NCBI RefSeq assembly: GCF_947499695.1
Contig: NZ_CANMPQ010000003.1
Location: 1-64,000, forward strand
DNA from: an uncultured Allomuricauda sp.
GTDB lineage: Bacteria > Bacteroidota > Bacteroidia > Flavobacteriales > Flavobacteriaceae
DNA: 64,000 nt
Direction: 5' to 3'
Both the position numbers and the translations under genes were made by a program. The notes beneath the pieces were generated by a model. That model had not been told where the DNA came from. It did no database searches and worked only from the letters and a program-made list of their open reading frames with translations. Positions 61,453 to 64,000 of the stretch are shown here, one piece after another. Numbering within the stretch: the first letter of the stretch is position 1; each line of letters starts with the position of its first letter.

Positions 61453-64000
61453 TTAAGCCTCGTTGGTGTTCCTCACTTTAACATGGTAGAACACATTGGG
61501 TTTTGTGCCTACATGCTCCAATAAATGGTACATTCTATCATCTTCCTTCAACTCGGCAACCTTACTTTCTTTATCATTGATGTCTCCAAATACCATAGCT
61601 CCGCTGCTACAGGCTGCAGAACATGCTGTTTGGAACTCTCCATCCTTGATGACTCTACCTTCACGCTTAGCATCCAAAATAGTTTTCTGTGTCATTTGGA
61701 TACACATTGAGCATTTTTCCATAACACCTCTAGATCGAACATTGACATCAGGATTAATAACCATTTTACCAAGGTCATTATTCATGTTGAAGTCAAACTC
61801 ATCATTATCGGCATATAGGAACCAGTTGAATCGACGTACTTTATAAGGACAGTTATTGGCACAATATCTAGTACCTACACAACGATTGTAAGCCATTTGG
61901 TTTTGACCTTGTCTACCGTGTGATGTTGCAGCAACTGGACAAACCGTTTCGCAAGGTGCGTGGTTACAGTGCTGACACATTACAGGCTGAAATGCTACTT
62001 GAGGATTAACAGAAGGGTCTTCCATTTCTCCAAATCCTCCCAAAGAACCATTGTCGCCCCAAAGACCATCCATTGATTCTTTCTTCTCATCATCTTGCTC
62101 AAAAGTGTCTTCGGAAGAATAATATCTATCAATACGCAACCAGTGCATATCTCTTGATTTTCGAACCTCCTGTTTACCTACAACAGGAACATTGTTCTCA
62201 GCATGACATGCAATCACACAGGCACCGCATCCGGTACATGCATTTAGGTCGATTGACAAGTTAAAGTGATGTCCTATGGAACGATCAAATTCTTCCCAAA
62301 GGTCTGCATCTGGAGAAGTCACAGGAATCTCTTGATGATTCAATGTAACCTGAGGCATATGGTTCCACTCGTGATGGTCTTTGGTATTGAAAATCTCCAA
62401 GGTGGTTTCCTTGATGATATCTCCACGCCCCATCAACGTATTATGCAACTGCACACATGCAAATTCATGCTCTCCAGCCGTTTTTTCTATACTGACCGAT
62501 TGCACATCGGAAAAGTTCTTATATAAGGTATAAGCATTTACTCCTGTCGCCAATTCCTCCTGCATACCAGCTTGTTTCCCATATCCAAAGGAAAGACCAA
62601 CTGTTCCATTGGCTTGACCTGGTTGAATGATTACCGGGACATTTTCAAGCACAGTGCCATCAACAGTAAGCTTAACGTAGCTTCCATTTAATCCACCATT
62701 CGCAACATTATGATTTTTCAATCCTAATTTTTCAGCATCTGCTTTGGAAACAGTAACATAGTTATCCCATGACGCTCTTGAAATTGGATCAGGGAATTCT
62801 TGTAGCCATGGGTTGTTGGCCTGACGACCATCTCCCATCCCCACTTTGGAGTACAATACCAATTCAGTTCCTTGACTGGTGGCGCCGACCAAAGCTCTTA
62901 TCGAAGATGCGATTGGAGCGATTTCCCACTGTTCTTCTTCAGCTTCAACTGGAGCAGCTACCGGCTCTTCTGCAACTTCTGCACTTGCCGAAGCCACAAA
63001 AACACCATCTTGCAACGCCTGATTCCAATCGGAACCTTGTAAAATAGCAGTGTCCCAATTTTCTTTAATGTATTCGTAATAGGTCTTATCACTACCCATC
63101 CAAGTCAATAAAGCAGACTGAAATTGTCTGGTATCGAACAACTCACGGATAGCAGGTTGCATAAGACTATATTGTCCTTTTTTCAATTGGGCATCTCCCC
63201 AAGATTCTAAATAGTGCGAAGCAGCTGCTACATATCCAACAGATTGGGCAGTTTCATCATTATTGAAAGCAAAACTTACAGAAACATCAACTTTCTCTAA
63301 TCCAGCAACAAAGTCCTCAGCATTTGGTAATGAATATACCGGATTAACTCCGTCAATAATCAAAGCCCCTACTCTGCCAGAATTCATATCGGAAACCAAT
63401 TTGTTCACCTTGGCAACATCACCTTGACGAACATATTTTGGGTTTTCCGTATCAAAAGCTTCACTTGAAAGCAACTTATTGATAGCCAGAACAACCGTTT
63501 GCGCGTTAACATCGTTTAGACCTGTAACCACAACAGCTTTACTTCCAGCTTTTCTGATTTCTGCAGCAATTTTATCAACGGCTTCGTCCACATCAGAAGT
63601 TCCTCCACCTACATTGGTTCCGTTTAGCTTACCATACAATTTGGCCAACGCAATTTTCTGCTGTGCAGCCGTCATCGGGTAACGCTTATCCGCATTAGCT
63701 CCAGACAGTGACATATTGGATTCCAAATGAATGTGCTTGGACATTTTTCCATTTTTTGGAACACGTCCTTTAGCGTATCCGCCATCATATCCTCCGCCTT
63801 GCCAATCTCCTAAGAAATCAGCTCCGAAGGACACAATTACATCCGCTTTCTCAAAATCGTAGTCCACTAATGCTCTTTCTCCATAGGCCGCATTGAAAGC
63901 ATTCAAGGCAGCATCTTCAGAAATGGCATCGTACGTTACATGGTTTACATTGTCCCCAAATTCAGCTTTGAATTCGGCAATCAACTTTTCAGTAGATGGA
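61453..64000 (-). CDS. actB: Alternative complex III iron-sulfur/molybdopterin-like subunit ActB, partial
   Basis: The 3' portion (849 codons) of a large periplasmic subunit; the 5' end lies beyond base 64000 and the first in-frame start codon (TTG at 63984) is internal. The N-terminal part in view is a molybdopterin-oxidoreductase-like fold that carries no cofactor in ActB proteins; the C-terminal part has the ferredoxin-type Fe-S motifs CTGCGACVIACHAENN, CQHCNHAPCETVCP, CVGTRYCANNCPY and CSMCIQM. It takes electrons from ActC and passes them to the cytochrome subunits. It is followed by actC, actD, actE, actF, coxB and coxA. Confidence 0.95.
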   Translation of the reverse strand, partial: PSTEKLIAEFKAEFGDNVNHVTYDAISEDAALNAFNAAYGERALVDYDFEKADVIVSFGADFLGDWQGGGYDGGYAKGRVPKNGKMSKHIHLESNMSLSGANADKRYPMTAAQQKIALAKLYGKLNGTNVGGGTSDVDEAVDKIAAEIRKAGSKAVVVTGLNDVNAQTVVLAINKLLSSEAFDTENPKYVRQGDVAKVNKLVSDMNSGRVGALIIDGVNPVYSLPNAEDFVAGLEKVDVSVSFAFNNDETAQSVGYVAAASHYLESWGDAQLKKGQYSLMQPAIRELFDTRQFQSALLTWMGSDKTYYEYIKENWDTAILQGSDWNQALQDGVFVASASAEVAEEPVAAPVEAEEEQWEIAPIASSIRALVGATSQGTELVLYSKVGMGDGRQANNPWLQEFPDPISRASWDNYVTVSKADAEKLGLKNHNVANGGLNGSYVKLTVDGTVLENVPVIIQPGQANGTVGLSFGYGKQAGMQEELATGVNAYTLYKNFSDVQSVSIEKTAGEHEFACVQLHNTLMGRGDIIKETTLEIFNTKDHHEWNHMPQVTLNHQEIPVTSPDADLWEEFDRSIGHHFNLSIDLNACTGCGACVIACHAENNVPVVGKQEVRKSRDMHWLRIDRYYSSEDTFEQDDEKKESMDGLWGDNGSLGGFGEMEDPSVNPQVAFQPVMCQHCNHAPCETVCPVAATSHGRQGQNQMAYNRCVGTRYCANNCPYKVRRFNWFLYADNDEFDFNMNNDLGKMVINPDVNVRSRGVMEKCSMCIQMTQKTILDAKREGRVIKDGEFQTACSAACSSGAMVFGDINDKESKVAELKEDDRMYHLLEHVGTKPNVFYHVKVRNTNEA

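Noticed and set aside
1-64000. CRISPR arrays, insertion sequences, integrase/attachment sites, tRNA and rRNA genes
   Set aside because: I looked for evenly spaced repeats, transposase motifs and clover-leaf patterns by eye and found none; no integrase or transposase ORF is present.

Overview
The window looks like chromosomal DNA of a member of the Flavobacteriaceae (Bacteroidota), probably marine. The evidence is a sprA gene of about 7.1 kb for the gliding/type IX secretion translocon, a PorP/SprF-family protein, an alternative complex III (act) cluster joined to cytochrome c oxidase genes, several sites fitting the Bacteroidota promoter pattern TTG/TTTG-N17-20-TAnnTTTG, and an AT-rich base composition. 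The genus cannot be fixed from the sequence alone. Coding is dense and mostly on the minus strand. No gene-free stretch exceeds about 300 bases, and I saw no rRNA, tRNA, IS element or CRISPR array.

Layout. 1-4.8 kb: the 5' end of a secreted Calx-beta adhesin-like gene, fabD, a gamma-carbonic-anhydrase-like protein, and a LytTR response regulator with its TPR histidine kinase. 5-11.6 kb: a von Willebrand A lipoprotein, a PorP/SprF protein, an Nfu-type Fe-S scaffold, dodecin, a DUF255 thioredoxin-fold lipoprotein and a small MscS channel. 11.6-21.8 kb: tsaB downstream of a large efflux locus with four MacB/FtsX-type permeases, two membrane fusion proteins, one ATPase and one TolC, apparently built by duplication of a permease-permease-fusion protein unit.

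21.9-27.1 kb: cytochrome oxidase assembly and subunits (a small CxxC membrane protein, DUF420, SCO1, an SCO-like protein without cysteines, subunit IV, two subunit III proteins, heme O synthase). 27.2-30.2 kb: a metallo-beta-lactamase-fold enzyme and a MarR-cytochrome b561-monooxygenase unit with a perfect 20-bp palindrome at the promoter. 30.2-42 kb: a housekeeping/secretion block in the transcription order maeB-ruvA-sprA-gcvH-vanZ-like-tonB.

42-51 kb: a sugar-type MFS transporter, queG (whose conserved N-terminus has no normal start codon), then a more accessory-looking stretch with two DUF4242 proteins (one fused to a degenerate nucleotide-cyclase domain and an AraC domain), a vanadium-haloperoxidase-like lipoprotein, another AraC regulator and a cytochrome P450, ending at ruvB. 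51-54.2 kb: an acyl-CoA oxidase-like flavoenzyme and a DUF2807 protein. 54.3-64 kb: the terminal respiratory operon actB-C-D-E-F-coxB-coxA, ending in a clear terminator; actB runs off the window.

Together, the 54.3-64 kb and 21.9-27.1 kb regions supply an electron route from quinol through alternative complex III to an aa3/caa3-type oxidase, with heme synthesis and copper insertion factors. No completely new system is evident. The best candidates for new biology are the DUF4242/pseudo-cyclase/AraC regulator with its upstream palindromes and neighbouring haloperoxidase, the single-ATPase duplicated efflux locus, and the MarR palindrome controlling a b561/monooxygenase pair.
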